This document shows positions 1-8,996 of a stretch of DNA of 64,000 nucleotides, piece after piece. Numbering within the stretch: position 1 is the stretch's first letter; each line of letters starts with the position of its first letter. The notes beneath the pieces were generated by a model. That model searched no databases. It was not told where the DNA came from and saw only the letters and a list, made by a program, of their open reading frames with translations. Position numbers and translations under genes: made by a program. The DNA comes from Fen-1273 sp035516035 (GTDB taxonomy: Bacteria > Bacteroidota > Ignavibacteria > UBA10030 > UBA6906), in the NCBI GenBank assembly GCA_035516035.1, contig DATJAS010000103.1, forward strand, positions 67,724-131,723. Direction: 5' to 3'.

Positions 1-1536
1 TTCAACCACCTTCGTCACGAGCGGGTCCAGGAAGTCCCTGTCGTGCGAGACGATGACGAAGCTCCCCTCGTACGCGCCGAGCGCCTCCTGGAGCACCCCC
101 TTGGAGCGCATGTCCAGGTGGTTGGTGGGCTCATCGAGCACGATCAGGTTGCTCGGCACCAGGAGCATTTTCGCCAGGGCGAGCCGGCTCTTCTCTCCCC
201 CGGAGAGGACGCGCACCTTCTTGAACACGTCGTCGCCCGAGAAGAGGAAGCACCCGAGCAGCGTCCTGAGCCTGCGACGGATGTCCCCAGTGGCCACCTC
301 ATCGACCGTCTGCAGGACGTCGGCGGCCCCGTTCAGCTCCTCGGCCTGGTGCTGTGCGAAATAGGCGATGGTCACATTGTGCCCGACGCGCCGCTCACCG
401 CCGTCGATCGGCTCCACGCCGGCGATGATCCGGGCCATCGTCGACTTTCCCGCCCCGTTGACACCGACGAACGCGATCCGGTCCCCACGGTCGATGTCCA
501 GGCTCACGCCGTTGAACACGCGCAGCGCCCCGTAGCTCTTGTCGACGCCCTTCAGCTCCATCACCACGCGCCCCGACGGGGGAGCGGCCGGAAACGCAAA
601 GTGGATCCCCCCCTCCTCGTCCTCGATCTCGATCAGATCCATCTTCTCGAGCTGCTTGATCCGGCTCTGCACCTGGCGGGCCTTCGTGGCCTTGTACCGG
701 AAGCGCTCGATGAACTGCTCGGTCTGCTTGATCTGCTGCTGCTGGTTGCGCCAGGCCGCGAGCTGCTGCTCCTTCCGCGCGGCCTTTTCCCGGACATAGA
801 ACGCGTAGTTCCCGGCGTACTCGGTCAGCGCGCCGAGCGAGAGCTCGTACGTCTTCGCGGTCATGTTGTCCAGGAACCGCCTGTCGTGCGACACGATCAT
901 CACGGCCCCCTCGTACGCGCGCAGGTAGTCTTCGAGCCAGCGGAGGGAGTCGAGATCGAGGTGATTGGTGGGCTCGTCCAGCAGGAGAAGGGACGGCTGG
1001 GCCAGGAGCAGCTTTGCCAGCGCGATGCGCATCTGCCATCCCCCGCTGAACTCTTCCGTCTGCCGCTCCATGTCGGCGGGAGAGAACCCGAGTCCCGCGA
1101 GCACCTTCTCGATGCCCGTGCGGATCCGGAATGCGTCGGAGGCCTCCAGGCGGTGCTGGAGCTCCCCGTAGACCTCCAGCAGCTCGGCGAACTCGGGCGA
1201 CTCGTGGCCCAGTTCCCCCATCCGGCGGTGAACCTCGTCCAGGGCGGCCTGCGTCTCGATCACGCCCGCGAACACCGACTCCGCCTCCGCGTAGAGCGTG
1301 CGCCCGGCGGCCGCCATGCCCTCCTGGGGGAGATAGCCGACGCTCACGTACTTCGCCTTTGCCACCGTCCCGCTGTCGGGGGACATCGCGCCGACAAGCA
1401 TCCGCAGGAGGGTGGTCTTCCCCGTCCCGTTCGCCCCCACGAGGCCGATGCGGTCGTGCGGGCCGATGCGGAAGCCGATCTCTTTAAAGAGGACCCTGTC
1501 CCCGAACTGCAACCGGAGGCCGACTGCGGCGATCAT
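1..1536 (-). CDS. ABC-F family ATPase (ribosome-associated), 3' end off window
   Basis: Soluble tandem ATPase of the ABC-F type (Uup/EttA/YheS group), which acts on the ribosome and not in transport. Reading from the ATG at 1536 there are 512 codons with no stop before the window edge, so only the C-terminus is missing. Two complete ABC modules are visible: Walker A GANGTGKTT near residue 35 and GVNGAGKST in the second half, signatures FSGGW and LSGGEKS, and two Walker B/D-loop blocks of the form LDEPTNHLD. No membrane segments are present. A charged, Gln/Lys/Arg-rich linker with KAARKEQQLAAWRNQQQQ separates the modules, matching the ABC-F P-site tRNA interaction motif region. The DUF4921 gene ends 13 bases upstream. 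The exact subfamily cannot be fixed without an alignment. Confidence 0.93.
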   Translation of the reverse strand, partial: MIAAVGLRLQFGDRVLFKEIGFRIGPHDRIGLVGANGTGKTTLLRMLVGAMSPDSGTVAKAKYVSVGYLPQEGMAAAGRTLYAEAESVFAGVIETQAALDEVHRRMGELGHESPEFAELLEVYGELQHRLEASDAFRIRTGIEKVLAGLGFSPADMERQTEEFSGGWQMRIALAKLLLAQPSLLLLDEPTNHLDLDSLRWLEDYLRAYEGAVMIVSHDRRFLDNMTAKTYELSLGALTEYAGNYAFYVREKAARKEQQLAAWRNQQQQIKQTEQFIERFRYKATKARQVQSRIKQLEKMDLIEIEDEEGGIHFAFPAAPPSGRVVMELKGVDKSYGALRVFNGVSLDIDRGDRIAFVGVNGAGKSTMARIIAGVEPIDGGERRVGHNVTIAYFAQHQAEELNGAADVLQTVDEVATGDIRRRLRTLLGCFLFSGDDVFKKVRVLSGGEKSRLALAKMLLVPSNLIVLDEPTNHLDMRSKGVLQEALGAYEGSFVIVSHDRDFLDPLVTKVVE

Positions 1537-1549
1537 CGCGCGGCGGGGA

Positions 1550-2866
1550 CTACTTCAGGTAATACTTCAGGGGGTTCGGGTCCACGCGGCATTCTTCGGC
1601 GATGCGGATGGGGGAGATCTTCCGCTCGTCCCTGAGCTTGTAGAGGCGCGGCACCAGGCGGTCCCGCAGTTCGATGGGCGTGAGAGGATTGATGTAGATG
1701 GACGTCCCCCCTTCGAAGCCCGCGGGAACGTTAATGCGCCACTTGATCAGCACGTGCCACGGCATCTTGTAGACCCCGTCCACCGGTGTGTAGTACCATT
1801 CCTCGTTGCAGGAGATCTGGCTCCCCATCGCGGCGTGGATCGCGTGCACCAGGTCGCTCACCCCGCGGATCTCGTCATCCGCGTGCTCGTAGGGGCGGCC
1901 GGCCACGGAGCGCGAGTAGACCTCGATCGTGGGGGAGCGGTGGCCGATCCCCGCCCACGCGATCGCGTGATCGTTTTCCGCGAAGATGAGGTTGTGGTAC
2001 GCCGCGAAGTTCGCTCCGTACTCGTTGTACACGTTCGGGTCTTCCCTGAGCATGTGCGTCTGCGTCTCGATCGACGCTCCCCACTCATCCAGCGCGACGA
2101 TCTGCTTGTGGAGGTGGTCGAACGACGCCCCCGCGGCACGGAGCCAGTTCTGGAAGACGCTGATGTAGCGGACGTACCGGTTGGTTTGCGTGATGTCGAG
2201 CATCGCGTCGACGGTGAACCGGAAGTAGCGGAAGTGCTCCTCGAGCGACATCTCTCCCGAGGAAAAGAGGTCCTGGTCGGACGTCCCCCCCTCGCGGAAG
2301 TGGCGGCGGGCGATGACCAGCTCGTGCCCCCCGCCGAAAAACGCGTCCGCGATGGCGAACTTGTCCGCCATCGGCATTTTCTCGATCTGCTCTTCGGTGC
2401 GCCCTTCCTGCCGGAGCTTGTAGTGGACAATGTCCGTGATGTGCTTGAGGCCGGCGGCGCTCGCCAGGTATTCTTCCTTCCACTTCTGCCGCCCCTGGCT
2501 CATCTTGTAGGCGTAGTTCTTGCGCCAGTAATCGAGCGTGACGATCTCGAACATATTCCCCACGCGGCGGAAGGATGCCTCCGTCTCGAAATAGCGGTCG
2601 GGACTCAGGGCGTCGATCCTATCCCAGCGCCCGTCCCGCTGCACCAGGCGCGACTTCTCCGGGGGCGTCTCAAAGTAGCGCGGGGGGCAGAAGCTGCAGT
2701 AATCCTCCGGCGACCGGACTTCCAGCGGTTTCGTCCCGGCGGGAGCCTCGTTGGTGATCGGCCGGTTCTTCCTCCCCGCCACGGCCCAGACTTCCGTGCC
2801 GGTGAAGGGATTGACCTGCTTCACCGTCCCGTCGGGCATAATTGTATAGTACCGGTTCGGCTGCAT
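1550..2866 (-). CDS. DUF4921 family protein, GalT/HIT-like nucleotidyltransferase
   Basis: A 438-residue protein that I recognise as the DUF4921 family, related to galactose-1-phosphate uridylyltransferases. Visible marks are an early CSFC pair (CxxC, as in the GalT zinc site) around residue 56 and the block FDHLHKQ around residue 245. The latter matches the HxHxQ histidine-triad loop of GalT, whose second His carries the nucleotidyl group. An NxxxxYxxN-rich stretch follows. The C-terminus ends in a short helical, charged tail. It sits 39 bases downstream of a phosphohexomutase gene on the same strand, which suggests work on a hexose-1-phosphate or sugar nucleotide. The substrate is unknown. 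The family call is from recognition of the motifs, without a database search. Confidence 0.8.
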   Translation of the reverse strand: MQPNRYYTIMPDGTVKQVNPFTGTEVWAVAGRKNRPITNEAPAGTKPLEVRSPEDYCSFCPPRYFETPPEKSRLVQRDGRWDRIDALSPDRYFETEASFRRVGNMFEIVTLDYWRKNYAYKMSQGRQKWKEEYLASAAGLKHITDIVHYKLRQEGRTEEQIEKMPMADKFAIADAFFGGGHELVIARRHFREGGTSDQDLFSSGEMSLEEHFRYFRFTVDAMLDITQTNRYVRYISVFQNWLRAAGASFDHLHKQIVALDEWGASIETQTHMLREDPNVYNEYGANFAAYHNLIFAENDHAIAWAGIGHRSPTIEVYSRSVAGRPYEHADDEIRGVSDLVHAIHAAMGSQISCNEEWYYTPVDGVYKMPWHVLIKWRINVPAGFEGGTSIYINPLTPIELRDRLVPRLYKLRDERKISPIRIAEECRVDPNPLKYYLK

Positions 2867-2905
2867 CGCCTCGCATCCTCCCCCCTCTCTGCGGGGGGAA
2901 TTTCC

Positions 2906-4309
2906 TTATGAACCCGTCACGGCGCCGAGGAGCGCGTCCACCATCGCGGCACTCCCTCCCTCGGCGTACACGCGGATGAGCGGCTCGGTGCCGGAAGCGC
3001 GCACCAGGAGCCACCCCCCCTCCACGAAAAACTTGTGCCCGTCCACGTCGCTCCGACCCGTGACCTCGAAGGGCCCGAGCGATTTCACTGGACGCCTGAA
3101 CCGCTTCATGATCGTTTCTTTCTCCCGCACGGTGAGGTGCATGTCGACGCGGCGGAACTCGTGGTTCCCGTACTCCTCCATCAGTTCCTGCACGAGCGCC
3201 GAGAGCGGTTTCTTTCGCACGGCCAACAGCTCGCAGAGCATCAGTCCCAGGAATATCCCGTCGCGCTCCGGGAGATGCCCCTTGACCGCGAGCCCGCCGC
3301 TCTCCTCGCCGCCGATCAGCACGTCGTGCTCCGTCATGTAGCGGCAGATGTGCTTGAACCCGACGGGCGTCTCCACGAGCTTCAGGCCGTACTTCGCGCA
3401 CTGCGCATCGACCATCTTCGTAACGGAGAGCGACTTGACCACTTCCCCCGTCATGTGCTTCTGCTCGACCAGGTGCTTGAGGAGGAGCGCAAAGATCCTG
3501 TGCGAGTCGACGAAGTTCCCCCGCTCGTCCATGGCGCCGATCCGGTCCGCGTCGCCGTCCGTGGCGATCCCGATATCATACTTGCCCGCCGTCACCCCGG
3601 CGCTGAGCGCGGTCAGGTTCTGCGCGATCGGCTCCGGGTTCGTCCCGCCGAACGACGGGTTGTAGATCTCGTGCATCTGTGTCACGTTCGGGAAGACGCC
3701 GTCCATCACCCCCTGCCCGGCGCCGTACATGACGTCGTACAGAATGCGCAGGCCCGAGCGCCGGATCAGGTTGAAGTCGATCTTCCCGCCGATGTCGTCC
3801 AGGTAGCGTTGCTTCATCGGCAGGGAAGAGACCGTTCCCTTTGCCGTGAGCTGGGCGAGCGTCCTGCGCGCCGGGGGGAGCCGGCGGAGTTTCATCACGC
3901 GGGCAAGCTCCCGCTCAACCCGCGCAATCATCTCGGGATGGGCGGGGCCGCCGAACTCCCCCTTGATCTTGAAGCCGTTGTAGCGCGCCGGGTTGTGGCT
4001 CGCCGTGATCACGATCCCCCCCGCCGCCCCTTCACGGAGCGTCAGGAGCGAGACCATCGGCGTGCTCACGATCCCGTCGGCGAGCTTGATCCGTATCCCG
4101 GCACCGGCCATGACGAGCGCGACGGTCTCGGCGAACTCACGCGACATGAACCGGGCGTCGTACCCGATCACGACGCCGTTCTTCCGCTTGGGGTGCCGGG
4201 CAAAGTACCGCGCGGTCGCGAGCGCCACCTTCCGGAGGTTCTCGAGCGTGTAGTCGTCCGCGATCACCCCCCGCCATCCGTCCGTACCGAACACAATCGT
4301 CTGGGCCAT
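2906..4309 (-). CDS. Phosphoglucomutase/phosphomannomutase family protein
   Basis: Alpha-D-phosphohexomutase of 467 residues, the usual length. All four family signatures are present in order: the phosphoserine loop ITASHNP near residue 100, the metal loop DGDADR near residue 245, the sugar-binding loop GGEESGG near residue 325, and the phosphate-binding loop RASGTEP near residue 435. The enzyme interconverts hexose 1- and 6-phosphates through a phosphoserine. The opening FGTDGWRG is also typical. Whether it prefers glucose, mannose or glucosamine cannot be told from sequence; it lacks the GlmM-type TASHN(P)xxDNG spacing that would argue for glucosamine. It is followed 39 bases later by the GalT-like gene and preceded 15 bases upstream by eno, so the three are probably cotranscribed. 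Confidence 0.9.
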   Translation of the reverse strand: MAQTIVFGTDGWRGVIADDYTLENLRKVALATARYFARHPKRKNGVVIGYDARFMSREFAETVALVMAGAGIRIKLADGIVSTPMVSLLTLREGAAGGIVITASHNPARYNGFKIKGEFGGPAHPEMIARVERELARVMKLRRLPPARRTLAQLTAKGTVSSLPMKQRYLDDIGGKIDFNLIRRSGLRILYDVMYGAGQGVMDGVFPNVTQMHEIYNPSFGGTNPEPIAQNLTALSAGVTAGKYDIGIATDGDADRIGAMDERGNFVDSHRIFALLLKHLVEQKHMTGEVVKSLSVTKMVDAQCAKYGLKLVETPVGFKHICRYMTEHDVLIGGEESGGLAVKGHLPERDGIFLGLMLCELLAVRKKPLSALVQELMEEYGNHEFRRVDMHLTVREKETIMKRFRRPVKSLGPFEVTGRSDVDGHKFFVEGGWLLVRASGTEPLIRVYAEGGSAAMVDALLGAVTGS

Positions 4310-4324
4310 GGAAGAGTTCCGGGA

Positions 4325-5614
4325 TTATTTGATCCGGGGAAACGCCGATTTGCCTGCGTACCGCGCCTGCTCGCCCAGCTCTTCCTCGATCCGGATGAGC
4401 TGGTTGTACTTCGCGATCCGGTCCGTGCGGCTCGCGGAGCCGGTCTTGATCTGTCCCACGTTCGTGGCCACGGCGACGTCGGCGATCGTCGCGTCCTCCG
4501 TCTCCCCCGAGCGATGGCTGATCACGCTCGTGTAGCCGGCGCATTTCGCCATCTCGATCGCGTCGAGCGTCTCGGTGAGCGTCCCGATCTGGTTCAGCTT
4601 GATCAGGATCGAGTTCGCCACGCCCATGTCGATCCCCTTCTTCAGGAACTCGGTGTTCGTCACGAAGACGTCGTCTCCCACGAGCTGGATCTTCTTCCCC
4701 AGCTTCTCGGTCTGGATCTTCCAGCCCGTCCAGTCGTTCTCCGCCATCCCGTCCTCGATCGAGATGATCGGGTACTGGTTCACCCAGCTTTCGTAATAGG
4801 CGACCATCTGCTCGGGCGTCTTGGAGGACTTGTCCGATTTGGCAAACACGTACTTCCCGTTGTCGAAGAACTCGCTGGAGGCGGGGTCGAGCGCGAGGAA
4901 CACGTCCTTGCCGGGGCCGTAGCCGGCCTTCGTGATCGCTTCCAGGATCACCTCGACCGCCTCTTCGTTCGATTTCAGGTTGGGCGCGAACCCTCCTTCG
5001 TCGCCGACGGCGGTGTTGTATCCTTTCTTTGAAAGGACCCCCTTGAGCGCGTGGAAGACCTCCGCGCCCATCCTGAGCCCTTCGGCGAACGAGGGCGCCG
5101 CGGCGGGGACGATCATGAACTCCTGGATATCGACATTATTGTCCGCGTGCTTCCCGCCGTTCAGTATGTTCATCATGGGAACGGGCAGCGTTTTCGCGTT
5201 TGTCCCGCCGATGTACCTGTACAGGGGGAGATTCATCGACTGCGCGGCCGCCTTCGCCGCGGCGAGCGAGACGCCGAGTATCGCATTCGCGCCAAGCTTT
5301 GCCTTCGTCGGCGTCCCGTCCAGCCGGATCATCATTGCGTCGAGCTCCGTCTGCTCGACCGCGTCGAACCCGGTGAGCTCCTCGGCGATCGTCGTGTTGA
5401 CGTGCTCGACCGCGTTCAGGACGCCCTTGCCGTTATACCGCGTTTTGTCGCCGTCTCTCAGCTCGACCGCCTCGTGCTCGCCCGTGGAAGCGCCGCTTGG
5501 AACCGCCGCGCGTCCCCTGACGCCGTTTTCCAGCGTGACATCGACTTCGATGGTGGGATTACCGCGCGAGTCCAGGATTTCGCGCGCAACAATATCAGCA
5601 ATCACGGTACTCAT
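4325..5614 (-). CDS. eno: Enolase
   Basis: Phosphopyruvate hydratase of glycolysis, 429 residues. The N-terminus IVAREILDSRGNPT, the loop SGASTGEHEA, the metal-binding regions SIEDGMAENDW and GDDVFVTN, and the C-terminal SHRSGETED are all canonical. I chose the ATG at 5614 because AAGGAG lies 6 bases upstream; the open frame runs 35 codons further up but that extension has no enolase similarity. The GT9 gene ends 64 bases upstream and a candidate promoter lies in that gap. The phosphohexomutase gene follows after 15 bases. Confidence 0.98.
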   Translation of the reverse strand: MSTVIADIVAREILDSRGNPTIEVDVTLENGVRGRAAVPSGASTGEHEAVELRDGDKTRYNGKGVLNAVEHVNTTIAEELTGFDAVEQTELDAMMIRLDGTPTKAKLGANAILGVSLAAAKAAAQSMNLPLYRYIGGTNAKTLPVPMMNILNGGKHADNNVDIQEFMIVPAAAPSFAEGLRMGAEVFHALKGVLSKKGYNTAVGDEGGFAPNLKSNEEAVEVILEAITKAGYGPGKDVFLALDPASSEFFDNGKYVFAKSDKSSKTPEQMVAYYESWVNQYPIISIEDGMAENDWTGWKIQTEKLGKKIQLVGDDVFVTNTEFLKKGIDMGVANSILIKLNQIGTLTETLDAIEMAKCAGYTSVISHRSGETEDATIADVAVATNVGQIKTGSASRTDRIAKYNQLIRIEEELGEQARYAGKSAFPRIK

Positions 5615-5635
5615 GGATCTCTCCTTGTTCATGTC

Positions 5636-5664
5636 AGTGTGCACCAGACGACAAACTACGTCAA
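5636..5664 (-). promoter_or_regulatory. Candidate eno promoter
   Basis: Read on the minus strand, TTGACG (5664-5659) is separated by 17 bases from CACACT (5641-5636), giving a good -35 but a poor -10. An alternative reading places TTGATT further upstream with TAGTTT 18 bases later. Start would leave a leader of at least 15 bases containing the enolase ribosome binding site. Weak evidence. Confidence 0.3.
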
Positions 5665-5678
5665 AAAACGCCTGAAAA

Positions 5679-6728
5679 TCAACGTGAGAGCGACATGTGG
5701 AGCGCGGCCAGGACTTCATCCACGGTGAGGAGCTTCATGCACTCCATGTAGCCGTCGCCGGTCCTGTTGCAGAAATCAAGGTGGCAGGGATGGCAGGGAA
5801 CGTCGCGCCGGAGCGCCGCGTGCCCGTGCGACGCGTCGTACGGAAACCAGATATTCTCTTCCCCCGGGCCGAAGAGGCCGATCGTGGGAACGCCGAGCGC
5901 CGCGGCGATGTGCATCGGTCCCGCGTCGTTGGCGACGAATGCGCTGAAGCAGGAGATGACCGCGGCGAGCTGGCGGAGCGGCAGCACGTTGAGCGCGGAA
6001 GGAGCGGTCACCGACCGCGAACGAACGGCGTTCACCGCGTCACGGTCAGCGGGACCTCCCACGAGGACGACAGCCGCCGCAAGCTTCGCGCGCACCAAGT
6101 CCGCAAGCTCCGCGAACCGCTCCGGCAGCCATCGCTTCGCGGGCCATGTCGCCCCGGGGTGGATGCCGACGATCTTCCCTTCCGGTGCTCCTTCGCCGAG
6201 CGACCACCGGAGATACGCGCGCGCATCCCTGCGTTCGTCGCCGGAAAGGAATATCTCCGGTGCGGAGGCGACGGGAGGGATTCCCGCCGCTGCGATCGAG
6301 CGGTTGTGAAATTCCACCGCGGTCTTCGGCAGCCCGTCGTCTGCAACCTGGATCGTATAGAGCCTTCCACGCCCGCGGCGCTCCGGCCCCACGCGCACGC
6401 GCGCGCCGGAGAGCCGCGCAATGAGCGCGCTCCTGGGATTCCCGAACAGGTCGATGACCAGGTCAAAGCGCCGCTTCCTGAGCGCGAGCGCCATGCGCGC
6501 CTGCTCGAATATCGAAGGACGGCCGTAGTCGTAGGGGAGGATTTCGTCCAGGAAGGGATTCCCCTGGAGGAGCGAGACCGCGGATTTCTCCCCCATGTAG
6601 GCGATGTAGCCGTCAGGGTACGCGCTGCGGACGCTCCTGATCGCGGGGGTCGTGAGGACGACGTCCCCGATAAACCTCATCCGGGTGATGAGTATCCGCC
6701 GCCGGGCCGCCGCCGCATCAGTCGCCAC
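5679..6728 (-). CDS. Glycosyltransferase family 9 (heptosyltransferase-like)
   Basis: Cytoplasmic-face sugar transferase of the WaaC/WaaF/GT9 type, about 349 residues, expected to add a heptose or other sugar to lipopolysaccharide core or a similar glycan. Recognisable blocks are the N-terminal ILITRMRFIGDVVLTTPAI, the middle HPGATWPAKRW (donor-site HPGA), and the C-terminal ANDAGPMHIAAALGVPTIGLFG. A Cys-rich tail around CHPCHLDFC is typical of the family. I chose GTG 6728, preceded by GGAG at 4 bases and overlapping the upstream stop by 11 bases. The open frame runs to an ATG at 6800, but that adds 24 residues without family similarity, and ATG 6683 is another possibility. Coupled to the upstream membrane peptidase-like gene. 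Confidence 0.88.
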   Translation of the reverse strand: MATDAAAARRRILITRMRFIGDVVLTTPAIRSVRSAYPDGYIAYMGEKSAVSLLQGNPFLDEILPYDYGRPSIFEQARMALALRKRRFDLVIDLFGNPRSALIARLSGARVRVGPERRGRGRLYTIQVADDGLPKTAVEFHNRSIAAAGIPPVASAPEIFLSGDERRDARAYLRWSLGEGAPEGKIVGIHPGATWPAKRWLPERFAELADLVRAKLAAAVVLVGGPADRDAVNAVRSRSVTAPSALNVLPLRQLAAVISCFSAFVANDAGPMHIAAALGVPTIGLFGPGEENIWFPYDASHGHAALRRDVPCHPCHLDFCNRTGDGYMECMKLLTVDEVLAALHMSLSR

Positions 6729-8967
6729 GGCGCTCCGCCCATTCGCAACGGTCGATCCAGGTGTCCATTTTCTCTTCGGCGATATCCGCGTCATCGGCAT
6801 TGAGAGAAATCCAGAACGCGTTCCTCGCCTCCGCGTACCTCCCGAGCCTGTAGAGCGCCTGCCCGAGATACCGCAGGCGGAGCGCCTCCAGGTCGAGGTC
6901 GTCGTCCGTGAGATCGAGCTTCTGGAGCGTCGCGACGACCTCCTGGAAATCCCCTTCGCGCAGGAGCGCGCGCCCTTTCATGTACTCGAGTATCCGGCTC
7001 CCCTCGCCGAGCGCAGTGAGCGAATCGATCACGGCCACCCGGGAGGAATCAGACACGTCCGCCATGAAGAGCGGGAGGTAGATTCTCCCGCGGGGATCGG
7101 CTTCCATCGCAAGGAGGCGGAGCGCCGCCGCTTCGGTGTATCCCTCGGCCAGGTCGGCCTGGTAGACCCTGTCGTACAGGGCGTACGCTTTCTCCCTGTC
7201 ACCCGACACCCAGTAGGCGTCGCCGATCGGGAGGAAGAGCGCAAGATAGCGGGCCGGCCGGTCGTCCGCGAGCACCACGGTGTCCATGACCGACGTGAGC
7301 ACGTCGGTCCTCCCGAGCCTGAGCGCGGCGCCGAGGTACCCGCCGAGCGCGTCGATGCCCCGGCCGGCGGCCCAGACGCGGGCGAAGAGCGACTCCGCGA
7401 CGGCAAAATCTCTTCCGGCGAAGGCGCGCCTGGCCTCCAGGGAGCGCTCGGCCAGGACCCGCGCGCACACTTTCGTGAATATCGTCCCGCGGCGGAAGAG
7501 CGCGTCCACGCAGTCCTGGTCCTCGTCGTAGAGCTGGACGTCATCCAGGTATTCCCCCCATTCCCGCGCGAGCCCGGCAAGCGATCTCCCGTAGATGCCC
7601 CGGTAGTCGAGCGAGCGGTACAGGAGCGCCATGTTGTGCATCCCGTAGCGGTCGATCAGGTAGCGGCAGAACGAGCCGGCAAGCACGTAGCTCATCGACG
7701 ACTGGTGCGCGGCGAACCCCCAGGGGCTCATGATCTCCTCGATCGGGGGGGCGATCCCGGCCTCGCTGAGCATGGCGGCGTATTCGTGCAGCGTCCGGTT
7801 TCCCCATTCGCGGTCCACCGCCATCGCAAGTCCCTCCACGAGGCCGGTGGAGAGGCTCGCGCCGATGACGGGGACACCGAGCGGCGCCGCCGCGACGTGG
7901 ACCAGCTCGTGCTTGAGCGAACCCTCGAGCGACTGCCGGGAGATGTGGATCTGCCCGCTCCAGGGTTTGGCGATGTCCGTGTTCCCCGCCCCGATCAGCC
8001 GCTGCTTCATCTCGGGAGAGGGATAGATGTAGGATTCGAGAACTCTCCCGTCGGCGAGCCCAAGCGCGCTCCTGACCTGCACCAGGCGGAACTCGTGCTC
8101 GCGCGCGGTCTGCTCGAGCTCCACCGGCGTGAAGGACGAAGGGGAATAATAGAGAACGAAATGTTCCGTGCGCAGCTCGCCGCCGAGCGTCCGGCGGATA
8201 AACGCCGACGTCGATTCGAACCCGAGATCGCACCTGAAGAGGTAGAGCCCCGCAAGCGCGAGCACCACCGCCGCAGCCCTCACGCGCCGGTGCGGCGCGA
8301 TGAGACCCGACCAGAGCACGCGAAGTCCCCTCAGGAACCCCCGCCGGCCCTCCCCGTCGGCCAGGACGATCATCCCTTCCCACGCGAACACCGAGGCGAC
8401 GAAGAGCGTGGCCGCGCGGAAGAGGACGAGCGTGCGCGTCACGCCGAGCGCCTCGTCGTACGTGAGCCCCGGGAAGTAGCCGTAGAGAAAGTTGTACGAG
8501 AAGACGGCCGGCGTGAAATACCCCAGGCCGAAGCTGTAGGCCAGGAGCGCCGCGTAGATACAGAGAACCACCGCGCGCCCCCGCACGGTGAGCGCCGCGG
8601 CAAAGAACCCCACCGCCACGCCGAAGAGAACGCTCACGCCCGGGAGCAGCGTGAAAAAGGCGAGTCCCTGGGCCATCGAGCAATTCCGCACCGCAAGCGC
8701 GTTGAGCGTCATGACAGCAAGCGGGATCAGGAGGAGGAGCTCGTTTGCAGCGGCGGAGCGGGCGACAGCGCGCGCGGCCGCCCGCGCGGGGGGAAGATCC
8801 CCGGGAGACGCCAGCGCATCGGTCACCGCACGCACGGTGAGAAAGGCCGCGCACCAGGAGGACGCGAGCGCGATCAGTGCCGAGAACTCGTACCCGAGAT
8901 AGTCCAGGAGCGGTATGCGCGTGCAGAGGAGGGCCGTGGCCCCATAGAACAGCGCGGTAAGCCTCAC
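6718..8967 (-). CDS. Multi-spanning membrane protein with HExxH peptidase-like and TPR domains
   Basis: Protein of about 749 residues, not a named family that I recognise, but its layout is clear. Residues 1-245 hold six or so hydrophobic segments. Residues 265-460 form a peptidase MA-like (gluzincin) domain with HELVH at 353-357 and a downstream LVEGLA Glu near 378, giving the HExxH...E zinc set. The remainder is made of TPR-like helices ending in RCEWAERRGD. The zinc domain should therefore lie on one face of the inner membrane, probably the periplasmic one, with the TPRs beside it. The start is uncertain: no ATG exists near the murA stop, and GTG 8967 is the first reasonable start; CTG overlapping the murA stop is possible. 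Lies between murA (29 bases upstream) and the GT9 gene (overlapping), suggesting an envelope role. Confidence 0.75.
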   Translation of the reverse strand: MRLTALFYGATALLCTRIPLLDYLGYEFSALIALASSWCAAFLTVRAVTDALASPGDLPPARAAARAVARSAAANELLLLIPLAVMTLNALAVRNCSMAQGLAFFTLLPGVSVLFGVAVGFFAAALTVRGRAVVLCIYAALLAYSFGLGYFTPAVFSYNFLYGYFPGLTYDEALGVTRTLVLFRAATLFVASVFAWEGMIVLADGEGRRGFLRGLRVLWSGLIAPHRRVRAAAVVLALAGLYLFRCDLGFESTSAFIRRTLGGELRTEHFVLYYSPSSFTPVELEQTAREHEFRLVQVRSALGLADGRVLESYIYPSPEMKQRLIGAGNTDIAKPWSGQIHISRQSLEGSLKHELVHVAAAPLGVPVIGASLSTGLVEGLAMAVDREWGNRTLHEYAAMLSEAGIAPPIEEIMSPWGFAAHQSSMSYVLAGSFCRYLIDRYGMHNMALLYRSLDYRGIYGRSLAGLAREWGEYLDDVQLYDEDQDCVDALFRRGTIFTKVCARVLAERSLEARRAFAGRDFAVAESLFARVWAAGRGIDALGGYLGAALRLGRTDVLTSVMDTVVLADDRPARYLALFLPIGDAYWVSGDREKAYALYDRVYQADLAEGYTEAAALRLLAMEADPRGRIYLPLFMADVSDSSRVAVIDSLTALGEGSRILEYMKGRALLREGDFQEVVATLQKLDLTDDDLDLEALRLRYLGQALYRLGRYAEARNAFWISLNADDADIAEEKMDTWIDRCEWAERRGD

Positions 8968-8996
8968 CCCCGGGAGCGTCCGGAGCGCGCGTTTCT

